Below, in pieces: positions 36,122-45,470 of a DNA stretch of 64,000 bases. The notes under the pieces were generated by a model. The model was given only the letters and a program-made list of their open reading frames with translations, was not told where the DNA came from and made no database searches. The position numbers and the translations under genes were made by a program. Position 1 is the first letter of the stretch. Every line of letters starts with the position of its first letter. Source of the DNA: Lancefieldella parvula DSM 20469 (GTDB lineage Bacteria; Actinomycetota; Coriobacteriia; Coriobacteriales; Atopobiaceae). The stretch lies in the NCBI RefSeq assembly GCF_000024225.1, contig NC_013203.1, forward strand, positions 1,302,001 through 1,366,000, written 5' to 3'.

Positions 36122-39037
36122 ATGACAATCATGAAGCGCACAACCCAAACAAAAACAACTCAGACCACCTCAGGAGAGCTTGGACAGTCCCTGACTTTTG
36201 CCGCAACTCACTCGGTAAAAAGTGTCTGTAGAAAATTCCATACCACTCCCGACGGCCTTGCCATTGACATTGCGCAAGCAAAATACGACCTCGATGGCCC
36301 AAATGTTATCACCGGTGCCGCTGAAGAGCCCTTCATCATCCGCTTGCTCAAGAGCTTTGCAAGTCCCTTCACCTTCATTTTGATTGCTCTCGCAGGCATT
36401 TCTTACATCACTAACGTGGTCCTTGCCACAGATGGCGAGAAGGACCCTTCAACCGTCATTATCATTACGTCAATGGTGTTTATTTCCGGCATTATCGACT
36501 TTGTCCAGAGCTCCAAGGGAGCCTCGGCAGCGGCGGCGCTCTCCAAAATGGTGACCTCCACTACAAGGGTTATCCGTCGTCCCATCGACTTTGATGACCT
36601 GGCCACTGACCAGGATTCTAGCCAAAATCTCAACCAGAACTCAGACGAAAGTACAGATGAACTCAAGGACTTTGAAGATGAATACGCTACAGATGAAACC
36701 GCGGGCGAATCCGAGGACGCCGCCGACGAAGACGAAGCTTCAGAGCCTAAACTTGCTTCCGCGCTGGGAGAAGAAATACCCTTTGAACAGGTAGTTATTG
36801 GTGACATCATCCGCCTTGCTTCGGGCGACATGATTCCTGCAGATTGTCGCGTTCTGGACGCCAAGGACCTCTTTGTCAACGAAACAGCGCTCACCGGAGA
36901 ATCAGAGCCTGTCGAGAAAACCGCTGGTGTAGTCCACGCTCGCCGTCGCGCAGATGGAACACGCTATCCTCTCTCGCTCTCGGAGTGCACAAACCTGCTG
37001 TTCGCCGGCACTACCGTTCAGTCAGGAAGTGCAACGGTGGTTGTTGTTGCAACTGGCAACAAGACTTATGTGGGCACAATGTCCGAGATGCTCCAGCAGC
37101 CTTCTGGCGAGACCAGCTTTGATGAGGGTCTCAAGTCCGTTTCCAAGGTACTTGTTTCCTTCATGTTGATCATGTGCCCCATCGTGTTCTTTGCAAACGG
37201 ATTCCTTAAGGGCGACTGGTTTGATGCACTGCTCTTCAGCGTTTCCGTTGCCGTTGGTATTACTCCTCAGATGCTGCCCGTTATTGTAACCACTTGCCTT
37301 TCTCGCGGTGGAACACAAATGGCCAAGCAGGACGTTATTGTTAAGAATCCAGCCGCAATCCAGAACCTGGGCGCCATGGACATCCTGTGTACCGACAAAA
37401 CTGGCACCATCACCGCAGACGAGGTTGTTCTCGAACGTCACCTCAACATTCTGGGTGAAGAGGACGCTCGCGTGCTCCGCCATGCGTATCTGAACAGCTA
37501 CTTCCAAACCGGCCTCAGAAACCTTATTGACAAGGCAATCATCAAGACTTCAAACGATGAACTGCCCACCAACTTGCTGAGCATTGAATACGAGAAGATC
37601 GACGAAGTCCCGTTTGACTTTGAGCGTCGCCGCATGAGCGTTGTGGTAAGAAACACAAAAACTAACAAGACGCAGATGATCACTAAGGGCGCCGTTGAAG
37701 AAGTCCTCAACGCATGCTCCTTTGTTGACCTTGACTCTGAGATTAAGCCACTCACTCCCGCCCAGCGCAAGAGCGTTATGGACCGCGTCTACCAGCTCAA
37801 TCAGGAGGGTATGCGCGTGGTTGGCGTTGCTCAGAAGAGCGACCCTCGCGGCGTCGGCGAGTTTGGCGTAGACGATGAGCGCGACATGGTGCTCATTGGC
37901 TACCTGGCCTTCTTGGATCCGCCAAAAGAGAGCGCTCGCGAGGCAATTGCCAAGCTTAACCAGAGAGGCGTGCAGGTCAAGGTGCTCACCGGCGACAACG
38001 AGGGCGTTGCTGCCGCCGTCTGCAAAAAAGTGGGCATCCACGTTGACGAACTCCTGCTTGGTAGCGACGTAGAGAACCTCAACGATGAGCAGCTCAAAGA
38101 GCGTGTTGAAAAGACCCAGCTCTTTGCAAAGCTTTCCCCCATGCAAAAGGCCCGTGTTGTCTCTGCGCTCAGATCCAACAACCATGTTGTCGGCTTTATG
38201 GGCGACGGCATTAACGATGCTGCTGCTATGCGCTCTTCCGATGTAGGAATTTCCGTAGATACCGCTGTTGACGTGGCAAAAGAATCTGCTGACATTATCT
38301 TACTGCAAAAGGATCTGCTGGTACTTGAGCACGGCGTTGAAGAAGGTCGCAGAACCTACGGCAATACCATCAAGTACATCAAGGCAACCGCAAGCTCCAA
38401 CTTTGGTAACGTACTGTCCGTTTTGGTGGCCAGTTTCTTCCTTCCGTTCTTGCCTATGAGCGCCCTTCAGCTGCTCCTTTTAGGACTCGTATACACCGTT
38501 ACCTGCATTGCCATTCCTTGGGACAACGTGGATGATTCATTCCTTTCAAGTCCGCGCTCTTGGGACGCCCATTCAATTACAAACTTTATGCTTTGGATTG
38601 GACCTATCAGTTCAATTTTTGATGTACTTACCTTTGCCCTCATGTTCTTTATGGTCTCTCCCACTCTTGCCGGAGGAACCTGGGCAGAACTTACCGCAGC
38701 TGGAAACACCGCAGCTCAGACGCTCTTTATCCTGTCTTTCCAAACAGGCTGGTTCATCGAATCTATGTGGACCCAAACCTTTGTCCTCCACGCACTTAGA
38801 ACCAATAAAATCCCGTTTGTTCAGAGCATGCCATCAGCTTCCTTACTTACTCTAACCACCGCGGGAATCGTTGTAGTCAGCGCTCTTCCGTATCTGCCGG
38901 TGTTCGCCCAGCCCTTGAGCCTTGTTGCTCTACCTTTGTCGTTCTTTGGATGGCTAATTGCACTCATGAGCGGGTATATGGTTCTTATCACCATAATCAA
39001 GAGCCTCTACGTTAAGCGATTTGGCTCTCTGCTCTAA
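36122..39037 (+). CDS. mgtA: Mg2+-transporting P-type ATPase (MgtA/MgtB type)
   Basis: P3B-type pump importing Mg2+ across the inner membrane. I use the ATG at 36122 (971 residues) with CGGAGG upstream. Landmarks: actuator loop TALTGESEPVEK (TGES), phosphorylation motif DKTGTIT, TGDNEGVAAAVCKK, and the hinge GFMGDGINDAAAM. About ten membrane helices. Between RRPIDFDDLA and LGEEIPFEQV lies a roughly 55-residue Asp/Glu-rich insertion. The GTG at 36116 is an alternative but overlaps the ribosome-binding site. Confidence 0.95.
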   Translation: MTIMKRTTQTKTTQTTSGELGQSLTFAATHSVKSVCRKFHTTPDGLAIDIAQAKYDLDGPNVITGAAEEPFIIRLLKSFASPFTFILIALAGISYITNVVLATDGEKDPSTVIIITSMVFISGIIDFVQSSKGASAAAALSKMVTSTTRVIRRPIDFDDLATDQDSSQNLNQNSDESTDELKDFEDEYATDETAGESEDAADEDEASEPKLASALGEEIPFEQVVIGDIIRLASGDMIPADCRVLDAKDLFVNETALTGESEPVEKTAGVVHARRRADGTRYPLSLSECTNLLFAGTTVQSGSATVVVVATGNKTYVGTMSEMLQQPSGETSFDEGLKSVSKVLVSFMLIMCPIVFFANGFLKGDWFDALLFSVSVAVGITPQMLPVIVTTCLSRGGTQMAKQDVIVKNPAAIQNLGAMDILCTDKTGTITADEVVLERHLNILGEEDARVLRHAYLNSYFQTGLRNLIDKAIIKTSNDELPTNLLSIEYEKIDEVPFDFERRRMSVVVRNTKTNKTQMITKGAVEEVLNACSFVDLDSEIKPLTPAQRKSVMDRVYQLNQEGMRVVGVAQKSDPRGVGEFGVDDERDMVLIGYLAFLDPPKESAREAIAKLNQRGVQVKVLTGDNEGVAAAVCKKVGIHVDELLLGSDVENLNDEQLKERVEKTQLFAKLSPMQKARVVSALRSNNHVVGFMGDGINDAAAMRSSDVGISVDTAVDVAKESADIILLQKDLLVLEHGVEEGRRTYGNTIKYIKATASSNFGNVLSVLVASFFLPFLPMSALQLLLLGLVYTVTCIAIPWDNVDDSFLSSPRSWDAHSITNFMLWIGPISSIFDVLTFALMFFMVSPTLAGGTWAELTAAGNTAAQTLFILSFQTGWFIESMWTQTFVLHALRTNKIPFVQSMPSASLLTLTTAGIVVVSALPYLPVFAQPLSLVALPLSFFGWLIALMSGYMVLITIIKSLYVKRFGSLL

Positions 39038-39059
39038 CCTTGCTCCAGGAAGGACCACG

Positions 39060-39830
39060 ATGGACCTAAAAGAAGCTATGGACCAGCGCATTTCCCTGCG
39101 CGCCTACGACCAAAAGCCTATTGAACAAGAAAAACTTTCTCAGCTCCAGGAAGCCATTAACGTTGCAAATGCCCAGATGGCAAAAGTTGCACCCGATCAC
39201 CCTGCAATCCTTACCATCGAGGGTCCTCACCTTGAAGATGGCACTTCCGTCCACATGAAGAACAAGTCCATTGTCGGCCCCATTTACCACTACATAGCAG
39301 GCTATTGTGAAGATGCAATTGCCCGTGAACTCATCGGCTACTATGGCGAGAAGATCGTTCTTCTCGCCACACAACTAGGCATAGGCTCATGCTGGATTGC
39401 CGAGACCATGGACTGGAAAACCCTAGCTCGTGACGAGTACAACGGCCTTAAGCTGGGCATTATTATTTCTATCGGCTATGCTCCGGAAAAGATTCCGCTC
39501 AAGCAGGAAGGTATTCGTACCGCAATTCGCCTACGCACCAAGAAGCCCGCGCAGATTATGACTGCAAATGGCGCGCCAACTGAACCGAAGCAGATGCCTG
39601 AGTGGTTTAATCGTGGCATTGATGCGGTTTTGGCATGTCCAACTGCCATCAACAGACTGCCTGTCGTATTTGACCTGACAGATGGCGTGGTAAGCGCTTC
39701 TATGCCTGACCAGCGCCACTTTGTTCAAGACTACGACTTAGGTATCTCCAAGCTGCACTTTGAGCTTGCCGCTGACCTTAAAGGTACGTGGGAACTTGGA
39801 CAGCCTGGTCGCTTTATCGTTTCTGAGTAG
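39060..39830 (+). CDS. Nitroreductase-family protein (two-half type)
   Basis: 256 residues beginning MDLKEAMDQRISLRAYDQKP; the ATG at 39060 has AGGAAGG upstream. The N-terminal RISLRAYD is the FMN-phosphate-binding motif of nitroreductases, and ATQLGIGSCWIAETMDW matches the second half. The length and split form resemble the putative TM-nitroreductase subfamily. The reaction is unknown; probably an FMN oxidoreductase. It lies 22 nt downstream of mgtA and may be co-transcribed. Confidence 0.82.
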   Translation: MDLKEAMDQRISLRAYDQKPIEQEKLSQLQEAINVANAQMAKVAPDHPAILTIEGPHLEDGTSVHMKNKSIVGPIYHYIAGYCEDAIARELIGYYGEKIVLLATQLGIGSCWIAETMDWKTLARDEYNGLKLGIIISIGYAPEKIPLKQEGIRTAIRLRTKKPAQIMTANGAPTEPKQMPEWFNRGIDAVLACPTAINRLPVVFDLTDGVVSASMPDQRHFVQDYDLGISKLHFELAADLKGTWELGQPGRFIVSE

Positions 39831-39921
39831 TAAGTTTCCCGATTAGCACTTTTCAAAGAAATACGCTCTTTGAGTAACACCTTCAACCATACGCTGCACT
39901 ACCAATACGAAAGGATCTCAC

Positions 39922-40629
39922 ATGGCCTGTTCCGCACAACACGTTGCAAACAAAGTTCTCTCATCCTACCAGTGGAGACTTGCAACCAAGAAATATGATC
40001 CAACCAAGAATGTCTCTGACGAGGACCTTGATGTAATTCTTGAGGCCGCTCGTCTGGCACCAAGCTCTTACGGACTGGAGCCTTGGCGCTTCCTGGTCAT
40101 TAACTTGCGAGAAAATCAGGCATCTGAGCAGTCACTTCGCCTTAAAGAGAAGCTTTACGAACCATCCTATGGTGCTCGTGCATCCCTTGATGGTGCTCAT
40201 TATCTGGTTATTCTTCTTGCTCGTAAGAACGTCAATGCAGAGTCTGCTTACGTCAAGCATATGATGCATGATATCAAGCAGCTTCCTGAAGACTTTGAGC
40301 CAACCTACGCTGCTGCTTTCAAAAACTTCCAGGAGAATATGTTTGACCTGGTGGGCAATGAGCGTGCAACTTTTGACTGGGCTTGCAAGCAAACCTATAT
40401 TGCGCTTTCAAACATGCTCACCATGGCTGCTATGATAGGCGTTGATAGCTGCCCAATCGAGGGCTTTAACCGTGCAACTGTCGATAAGATCTTGGAAGAG
40501 GAGGGTCTTCTCGACGGCGGCCAGTACAACGACTTTGGCGTTTCTTGCATGCTTAGCCTGGGCTATCGCGATATGGCTCCTGTCCAGAAGCATCGCCAGC
40601 CTGCTGAGGATGTTATTGTCAAACTGTAA
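39922..40629 (+). CDS. NAD(P)H-dependent nitroreductase (NfsB-like)
   Basis: 235 residues. The FMN-binding RLATKKYDPTKNVSDEDLDV and LEAARLAPSSYGLEPWRFLV are characteristic of the NfsB/Frm2-type nitroreductases, as is TMAAMIGVDSCPIEGFN near the C-terminus. Cytoplasmic flavoenzyme reducing nitro or quinone compounds. AAAGGATC precedes the ATG. It follows the other nitroreductase by 91 nt and ends at a strong terminator. Confidence 0.9.
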   Translation: MACSAQHVANKVLSSYQWRLATKKYDPTKNVSDEDLDVILEAARLAPSSYGLEPWRFLVINLRENQASEQSLRLKEKLYEPSYGARASLDGAHYLVILLARKNVNAESAYVKHMMHDIKQLPEDFEPTYAAAFKNFQENMFDLVGNERATFDWACKQTYIALSNMLTMAAMIGVDSCPIEGFNRATVDKILEEEGLLDGGQYNDFGVSCMLSLGYRDMAPVQKHRQPAEDVIVKL

Positions 40630-40664
40630 TTGCCTGTATAATCGCCGCCGCATAACAGTACAAA

Positions 40665-40699
40665 ACGAACCCTTACTGCAGAGTAGGGGTTCGTTTTTT
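40665..40699 (+). terminator. Intrinsic terminator after nitroreductase
   Basis: Stem ACGAACCC.TAC / GTA.GGGGTTCGT with a 6-nt loop, followed by six Ts. Confidence 0.93.
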
Positions 40700-40728
40700 G
40701 TGCTGATGTTTATTGGTTTGTGTGCGTT

Positions 40729-41784
40729 CTATTTGCGTACAAACCTAAAACCGCGGCCAGAGTGAATGTACGGCAAGAACGCCTGATCTTCTTCGCAGAT
40801 TAATCCTGCAACGTTATCACGAGCATCAGGCTCCAAAAGACCTCGAACAATTGAAAGCTCCCCTGCATAGCGGCCATAAGCCTTGCTACTCACCAAGATC
40901 GTGCCAGTAGAAACAGTCTCACGAGTAGAAGACTTTGCATCGTATACTGGAGCATCTTTCCAGAGCCTGGACTCCTGCGAGCGAATAATATACGAGCTGG
41001 AATCAGGTCTATCCGTCTGAGTGCGGTCATATAGATACTCAAAATCAGACTTCAACTCAGCTTTTAGCTCAATACAGTTTCTCTCAAGCTGACCAATGCG
41101 CCTCCAGGTAGCCTCAGTGACGTCTGGGTCACCAATAAGCACCACGTCAGAGTCAACGTCGTAAAGTGAGAGCATTGCCTGAATAAGTGCATCACCAGAG
41201 AGCCCACGGTGTTCCTCAACAGTTGGCAATCCCTCATAGAGAGGTCCACGGAAAACCTCGCCAGGAACAAACGAGAAAATCTGGAATCCAAGAGCAGAAA
41301 GACGCGCATTAATTTGAGCTACGCGCTCAAGAGAAAGGCCTGTGTAGCTCTTAGGATAGTAATTGTGGCAGGCGGCAAAACGAGTGAAGTCAGCACCAGC
41401 TGCGCGCCACGCAGAGATATCGTCCTTAGTAATGGTTGAAGCATTAAAAACCACATGAAACTTGTGAGAAAGCTCTACAGTCTCTGCCGCGTCAAATCCA
41501 AAGTCAAGGCGCACGTACGTAATGCCAAGCTCTGCAAGTTCGTCAAACTTCTGAACGCCAAGTTTTGAAAGGGTAACGGGAGAAATATCAGCAATAAGAT
41601 TAATCTCAGCTTTTCTGCAAAGCTCTAAGAGCTTGCGAGCCTCAGTGCGGTAATCAATCTCCTCTTCTTCAGGGATGTGTAGTGAGGTAAATGCATAGTG
41701 ACATCCGGCTGCCTGCGCTTTTGCTACAACCTCAGCATTAGCTTCATATCCACTGGCAAAATACAGTGAAATCCCGGTGCGCAT
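40729..41784 (-). CDS. mupG: 6-phospho-N-acetylmuramidase MupG (DUF871 family)
   Basis: 351 residues of the former DUF871 family, a TIM-barrel enzyme with a C-terminal beta domain. The characterised member MupG cleaves MurNAc-6P-GlcNAc taken up by MurP. Seen: MRTGISLYFASGYEANAEVV, the barrel strand YVRLDFGFDAAETVEL, ADFTRFAACHNYYPKSYTGL and the C-terminal GELSIVRGLLEPDARDNV. It lies downstream of murP, completing a MurNAc route. Assignment is by family and context. Confidence 0.9.
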   Translation of the reverse strand: MRTGISLYFASGYEANAEVVAKAQAAGCHYAFTSLHIPEEEEIDYRTEARKLLELCRKAEINLIADISPVTLSKLGVQKFDELAELGITYVRLDFGFDAAETVELSHKFHVVFNASTITKDDISAWRAAGADFTRFAACHNYYPKSYTGLSLERVAQINARLSALGFQIFSFVPGEVFRGPLYEGLPTVEEHRGLSGDALIQAMLSLYDVDSDVVLIGDPDVTEATWRRIGQLERNCIELKAELKSDFEYLYDRTQTDRPDSSSYIIRSQESRLWKDAPVYDAKSSTRETVSTGTILVSSKAYGRYAGELSIVRGLLEPDARDNVAGLICEEDQAFLPYIHSGRGFRFVRK

Positions 41785-41826
41785 AAATCCTCCAAGTGAA
41801 TTGCAAAACGCTTTCTAGAAGACGGG

Positions 41827-41845
41827 TTTCTCGCCAGGCGAGAAG
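41827..41845. repeat. Inverted pair of the over-represented TTTCTCGCC motif
   Basis: TTTCTCGCC at 41827-41835 is followed after one base by GGCGAGAAG (41837-41845), making an 8-bp perfect stem next to the murP terminator. Confidence 0.8.
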
Positions 41846-41882
41846 AAAAATCCCTCTTCCTAGGATACCTAAGAAGAGGGAT
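41846..41882 (-). terminator. Intrinsic terminator after murP
   Basis: Stem ATCCCTCTTC / GAAGAGGGAT, then five Ts on the minus strand (41846-41850). Confidence 0.9.
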
Positions 41883-41907
41883 AAACGTTTCTAAAACGTC
41901 GAAGTAC

Positions 41908-43395
41908 TTACTCGCCAAAGACGTCGTTGATACGATCCTCGTCAACGCCAAAGAACCAAGTAAGTGCAAAGCCTGCAGCATAAGCAAGAAGCATTGCAAG
42001 CAGGTAGAAGACCTGGTTACCAGGCTGAACAATCAGCAGACCAAAGAGGCCAGAGACGCCCTGGGAAACGGTGCCAAGGTGGAAGAGGTAAGCAATTACG
42101 GAGCCAACACCAGAGCCAAGGCATGCGGTAATGAATGGCTTACCAAGAGGCAGAGTAACTGCGTACATAAGAGGCTCGCCGATGCCGAGCATACCAACTG
42201 GGATGGACTCGGTGAGGTACTTCTTAACGCGCTTGTTCTTAGTCTTGAAGAGAATAGCAAGACCAGCACCAACCTGGCCACCGCCTGCCATCATCAGCAG
42301 AGGAAGCAGGTAGTTGATACCCTGAGTTGGGCCTTCTGGGTTGTTAAGCATAACGTGGATTGGTGTAAGTGCCTGGTGAAGACCAACAGAAACCAGTGGC
42401 AAGAAGGTAGAACCAAGCAGGTAAGCACCAAAGACGCCAAGCTTGTCATAGAAGAACTGAAGAACAAAGAAGATTGCCTGAGTGAGCCATGCACCTGCAG
42501 GCTGAAGAATCAGGACAGAACCAATGACACCGATGATGACGGTGCAAAGTGGGGTCAGGAAGGTGTCAAGAACGCTTGGCATAACCTTGTGCAGGTTCTT
42601 CTCCAGGAATGCAAAGAAGATTGCGCAGATGATTGCACCAATCATGCCGCCTGCTGCTGCGTTGAACAGGTCAGAGGAAGCAACGATAAATGCGCCCTCC
42701 TTGAAAGCAACAGTTGGGAGGCTAAATGGAAGGTGAACCAAACGAGTTGCAACGCCGTCAACAGTCTTGGAAGCAAGAAGAGGCATACCAGCGTTAGCAA
42801 TGGAAAGTGCACCAGCCATAGCACCAAGAACGCGAGAACCACCAAACTCCTTGGCAGCGTTTTCGCCAGCGAGAATTGGCAGATAAGCAAAGAGCGCCCA
42901 ACCCATAGTCCAGATAGCTGCAAACCACCACTCGTTGGCATAAGCCTTACCAGTGGAGAAGTTGATAACGTTGATGATACCGTTAATCAAACCTGCAGAA
43001 ATGATGCCAGGAAGCAGTGGAACAAAGATGTTAGCAATCTTCTTTAGGAAACGCTGAACAGGCTTGTTCTCATACTTAGCCTTCTGAGCTGCCTTGTTGT
43101 CCTTAGCTGCAGAAACAACATCATCCTCAGATGCGTCGCCAGCAGCAACACCGGTAAGCTTGGAGAACTCAACAATAACCTTGTTGACAACGCCAGGACC
43201 AAGAACAACCTCAAGGTACTCTGCATCCTCGACCAGACCCATGACGCCATCAATAGCCTTGATGGCCTCAGAATCAACCTTTGAAGGATCTACGGTCTTA
43301 ACGCGGAGCCTGGTCATGCAGACCATGTTGCTCTGAACATTTTCTTTACCACCGACGGCAGCAAGAATCTGTTCTGAAAGCTTGGTGTAATCCAT
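41908..43395 (-). CDS. murP: PTS MurNAc transporter, EIIBC
   Basis: Phosphotransferase permease that imports MurNAc or MurNAc-GlcNAc as the 6-phosphate. Start at MDYTKLSEQILAAVGGKENV (43395; 495 residues) with GAGGGAAAG upstream. The EIIB domain has the phosphorylatable Cys26 in NMVCMTRLRVKTVD. The EIIC domain has about ten membrane helices and the sugar-binding GIGEPLMYAVTLPLGKPF. No EIIA domain is fused, so a shared glucose-type EIIA is needed. Substrate is inferred from murQ, murR and mupG next door. Confidence 0.93.
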   Translation of the reverse strand: MDYTKLSEQILAAVGGKENVQSNMVCMTRLRVKTVDPSKVDSEAIKAIDGVMGLVEDAEYLEVVLGPGVVNKVIVEFSKLTGVAAGDASEDDVVSAAKDNKAAQKAKYENKPVQRFLKKIANIFVPLLPGIISAGLINGIINVINFSTGKAYANEWWFAAIWTMGWALFAYLPILAGENAAKEFGGSRVLGAMAGALSIANAGMPLLASKTVDGVATRLVHLPFSLPTVAFKEGAFIVASSDLFNAAAGGMIGAIICAIFFAFLEKNLHKVMPSVLDTFLTPLCTVIIGVIGSVLILQPAGAWLTQAIFFVLQFFYDKLGVFGAYLLGSTFLPLVSVGLHQALTPIHVMLNNPEGPTQGINYLLPLLMMAGGGQVGAGLAILFKTKNKRVKKYLTESIPVGMLGIGEPLMYAVTLPLGKPFITACLGSGVGSVIAYLFHLGTVSQGVSGLFGLLIVQPGNQVFYLLAMLLAYAAGFALTWFFGVDEDRINDVFGE

Positions 43396-43492
43396 ACTTT
43401 CCCTCTTTCTCTCGTTGCGATGTTGCAACAAATACTTACCAAGAATACATAAAAAATGAACGTAACGATACAACAATCCATACCTGTGGTTC

Positions 43493-43501
43493 ATTGTTTC
43501 A
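43493..43501. promoter_or_regulatory. Candidate MurR-type operator upstream of murP
   Basis: ATTGTTTCA, identical to a 9-mer upstream of murR (45506-45514). A related TGTTTCA half lies before the serine hydrolase (45916-45922). Shared only within this cluster as far as I can see. Confidence 0.35.
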
Positions 43502-43636
43502 TGTTTTGACCGAGTTTGAATAACCTATTACCGCAGGTAAACTAAAAATCTTTCAAAACATACTGCTACAGCATGCGTCATGCTAATACCACTGACCAAT
43601 GCAGCTGCAACAAAATGCACACCACTATGTTTTTTG

Positions 43637-44530
43637 TTATTGCAGTGCTCCTCTCACATGACCATGGGCTGCCTCAAGCTTAGCTTTTGCCTCTTCAACT
43701 GACATCTGAGTAAGCAGCATAACAATAGCAAGCTTTGCATTACCGTCAGCCTGCTCAAGCGCCCGAGCTGCTTCTTCACGAGTACAACCCGTTGCCGCCA
43801 TGGTGATGTTCTGTGCACGAACTACCAGCTTCTTATTAGTTTGCTGAACGTCAACCATAAGATTCTGATATGCCTTGCCCACACCAACCATTGAGCCGGT
43901 AGAAATCATGTTCAGAATCATCTTCTGAGCAGTACCAGCTTTAAGACGCGTAGAGCCCGTTAGAACTTCAGGTCCACAAGAAGGCTCAATAGCAAGCTCT
44001 GCCTCTTTACCCACCTCAGAGCCCTTATTACACGCAATAGCAACGGTTTTACAACCCAAAGAGCGAGCATAGCGAAGTCCTCCAATAACGTAAGGAGTAC
44101 GACCACTAGCTGCAATTCCAATAGCGATATCGTTCTTGTTCAGGCCAATCTTCTTGAGCTCCTCTTCACAAAGCTCAAGAGAATCTTCTGCGCCTTCAAC
44201 TGCACGTACAAAGGCCTTCTCGCCACCAGCGATAAGACCAACAACCACGTCAGGAGAAACACCAAAAGTTGGAGGACACTCAACAGCATCCAAAACGCCT
44301 AAGCGGCCCGAGGTACCAGCGCCAAAGTACACAATTCTGCCACCAGCCTCAAGCGAAGAGACTGCCCACTCGATTGCTTGCGCTACCTGCGGAAGAACTT
44401 CTTTTACGCCAGCCACAACGTTCAAATCTTCCTGGTTCATAACGCTGACCAGCTCAAGCGGCGTCATCTGATCAAGTTCCATAGTGTTGGGATTTCTTGT
44501 CTCCGTGACAAGCTTTGTTAAATCAATCAC
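43637..44530 (-). CDS. murQ: N-acetylmuramic acid 6-phosphate etherase
   Basis: Cleaves the lactyl ether of MurNAc-6P to give GlcNAc-6P and D-lactate. SIS-fold protein; landmarks are YFGAGTSGRLGVLDAVECPP, the catalytic-Glu region AVEGAEDSLELCEEE and IAASGRTPYVIGGL. I choose the GTG at 44530 (297 residues, VIDLTKLVTETRNPNT) for its AAGGTG site; a TTG start would add 11 residues overlapping murR. 25 nt downstream of murR, so co-transcribed. Confidence 0.95.
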   Translation of the reverse strand: MIDLTKLVTETRNPNTMELDQMTPLELVSVMNQEDLNVVAGVKEVLPQVAQAIEWAVSSLEAGGRIVYFGAGTSGRLGVLDAVECPPTFGVSPDVVVGLIAGGEKAFVRAVEGAEDSLELCEEELKKIGLNKNDIAIGIAASGRTPYVIGGLRYARSLGCKTVAIACNKGSEVGKEAELAIEPSCGPEVLTGSTRLKAGTAQKMILNMISTGSMVGVGKAYQNLMVDVQQTNKKLVVRAQNITMAATGCTREEAARALEQADGNAKLAIVMLLTQMSVEEAKAKLEAAHGHVRGALQ

Positions 44531-44555
44531 GCTTTCACCTTCTGTGTTGTGATTT

Positions 44556-45470
44556 CTACGCAATAACGTCGTTAGCTATACCAGGCAAATCTTCATCAGA
44601 AGAAAGCGTAGCAACACGCTCAGCTGAATCTAATTTGCCAATGTAGTTTGTCGAGAAACGCTTAACGCTCTTCTCGTAGTTTCTGTTTACGTATGCTGCA
44701 AAAAGTGCGTCTACTACATTGAGCTGGGCAATTCGTGAAGACATTGCGCCGCTTCTCATAATGTGCTCAGTCTCTGCAACACCCAAAACATAGTCAGAAC
44801 GATGAATTAATTCCGAGTCAATACCACCACGAGTGATGGAGATTACCTTGGCGCCGTTTGCTTTTGCAATCCAAGCACACTCAATGGCTTCACGCGTAAG
44901 ACCTGAGTAACTAACCACAATGGCAAGATCTTCTCGGCTCATGTTTTTGGCGTAGAGCAACTGAGAGTGGTAATCATCGCTTAAGTTGCAGTTAATGTTG
45001 AGGCGCATAAGCTTGAGCTGCAGATCTCTTGCAACCAGAAGCGAAGCTCCCATACCAAAAAGACAGATAGAATGCGCTTGCATCATAAGTGAAACAACCG
45101 AGTCAACGACCTGAGCATCAAGCAACTGCATGGTAAGTTCCAACGAAGAAATGTTCTTTGCAGTTACTTTTTCAATGATCACGTCAGTAGTGTCACCTGC
45201 AATAACGCCGCCAACAGCAATATCGTTGCTCTTGTTGCTTACCGCCAGCTCATAAATAAGAGCCTGCTGAAACTCTTTATAGCCACCGCAGCCAAGCTTC
45301 TTGCAAAGTCTAACCACCGTTGATGCAGATGTATACGTTTGAGCAGCAAGTTTATGGATTGACTGACCAACTACTGCCTCTGGGTCGGACAAAATGTAGT
45401 CAATAATATCGCGTTCAGCCGAACTGGCATTCTTGCGATACTCTTCCAGGCGTAAACGAACACCCCTCAC
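44556..45470 (-). CDS. murR: RpiR-family regulator of MurNAc catabolism
   Basis: 304 residues: an N-terminal helix-turn-helix (QSIHKLAAQTYTSASTVVRL) and a SIS sugar-phosphate-binding domain (ICLFGMGASLLVARDLQLKL, AIVVSYSGLTREAIECA). By family it represses until MurNAc-6P or a related ester binds. GTG start behind a strong AGGAGG. It heads the murR-murQ transcript and is divergent from the serine hydrolase. Confidence 0.88.
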   Translation of the reverse strand: MRGVRLRLEEYRKNASSAERDIIDYILSDPEAVVGQSIHKLAAQTYTSASTVVRLCKKLGCGGYKEFQQALIYELAVSNKSNDIAVGGVIAGDTTDVIIEKVTAKNISSLELTMQLLDAQVVDSVVSLMMQAHSICLFGMGASLLVARDLQLKLMRLNINCNLSDDYHSQLLYAKNMSREDLAIVVSYSGLTREAIECAWIAKANGAKVISITRGGIDSELIHRSDYVLGVAETEHIMRSGAMSSRIAQLNVVDALFAAYVNRNYEKSVKRFSTNYIGKLDSAERVATLSSDEDLPGIANDVIA

